Notes under the pieces: generated by a model
Told to the model about the DNA's origin: nothing
What the model saw: only the letters and a program-made list of their open reading frames with translations
Database searches by the model: none
Shown here: positions 17,600-17,738 of the stretch, piece after piece
Layout: each line of letters starts with the position of its first letter
Numbering within the stretch: position 1 is the stretch's first letter
Assembly: GCA_964433315.1 (NCBI GenBank)
Contig: CAYSQO010000043.1
Span: 1-17,738 of the forward strand
DNA: 17,738 bases
Direction: 5' to 3'
Origin: Aquariibacter sp964433315
GTDB lineage: Bacteria > Pseudomonadota > Gammaproteobacteria > Burkholderiales > Burkholderiaceae_C
Translations under genes and position numbers: made by a program

Positions 17600-17738
17600 G
17601 TCCGTTGCGTTCGCGGGGGCTTTTATGTCCTTGAACCGATGCTCTTATGGAGCCTGGGCTTGGAACATGCGAGGCGGGCGTGATCGTCTCGCGTCAGATG
17701 AACCCGAAGCCTTGCTGACCTCGCCCACCTGAATCCCC
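17600..17738 (+). ncRNA. ssrS: 6S RNA, 5' part (cut by the window end)
   Basis: 6S RNA mimics an open promoter and sequesters sigma-70 RNA polymerase in stationary phase. Colinear matches to E. coli 6S, recalled from memory, are: TTCGC in the 5' arm; TTGAACCGAT (E. coli CTGAGCCGAT); ACATGCGAGG (GCATGCTCGG); GAAGCCTT, identical in both; then CACCTGAATCC (CACCTTGAACC) at the window edge. The position directly after zapA is the conserved one. In E. coli about 45 nt follow the last motif, so the 3' closing arm lies outside this window. The 5' end is an estimate, good to a few bases. Confidence 0.85.

Overview
The window is very GC-rich (about 70% by eye, with G/C at nearly every third codon position). 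It looks like a chromosomal segment from a betaproteobacterium, most likely of the order Burkholderiales (Leptothrix/Rubrivivax/Ideonella-like). The main clues are an iscR-iscS-iscU-iscA-hscB-hscA-fdx operon running into dnaQ and tRNA-Val, a Ralstonia-type intracellular PHB depolymerase with a cysteine nucleophile, an rnfB-like gene directly before nth, and zapA followed by 6S RNA. The order-level assignment is inference from gene content, not from a database search. I see no insertion sequences, phage genes, CRISPR arrays or integration scars. This is a dense, housekeeping-type region.

Layout. 1-1432 (+): the C-terminal half of a cytochrome P450 and a small SDR oxidoreductase. 1522-1992 (-): an Lrp/AsnC regulator, divergent from a long-form 2-isopropylmalate synthase, leuA (2142-3806, +). 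The 149-bp gap between them holds a 21-bp imperfect palindrome and a repeated 13-bp motif. 3949-4023 (-): tRNA-Val(CAC) with a clear terminator. 4109-10398 (-): the ISC iron-sulfur assembly operon, transcribed iscR, iscS, iscU, iscA, hscB, hscA, fdx, and then dnaQ. A consensus TATAAT and an overlapping type-1-like IscR operator lie in front of iscR. 10697-12829 (-): uvrB, divergent from an aromatic/aspartate aminotransferase (12999-14198, +). 14249-16867 (+): phaZ, a soluble RnfB-like ferredoxin, and nth, closely packed. 16929-17512 (+): a small coiled-coil protein overlapping zapA by 4 bp. 17600-17738 (+): the 5' three quarters of 6S RNA, cut by the window end.

How the genes fit together. 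The ISC genes make a complete scaffold, sulfur-donor, chaperone and ferredoxin system for [Fe-S] cluster assembly, probably under IscR feedback. Nth and the RnfB-like protein elsewhere in the window are themselves Fe-S proteins and would be clients. DnaQ, UvrB and Nth give three separate DNA-fidelity functions. The divergent lrp-leuA pair suggests a local leucine/Lrp circuit. PhaZ mobilises stored polyhydroxybutyrate, and the aminotransferase and LeuA are amino-acid metabolism.

I did not find a convincing previously undescribed system. The observations most worth checking are the lrp-leuA operator architecture, the hairpins inside the isc operon, and the anchor-less RnfB homologue packed between phaZ and nth.
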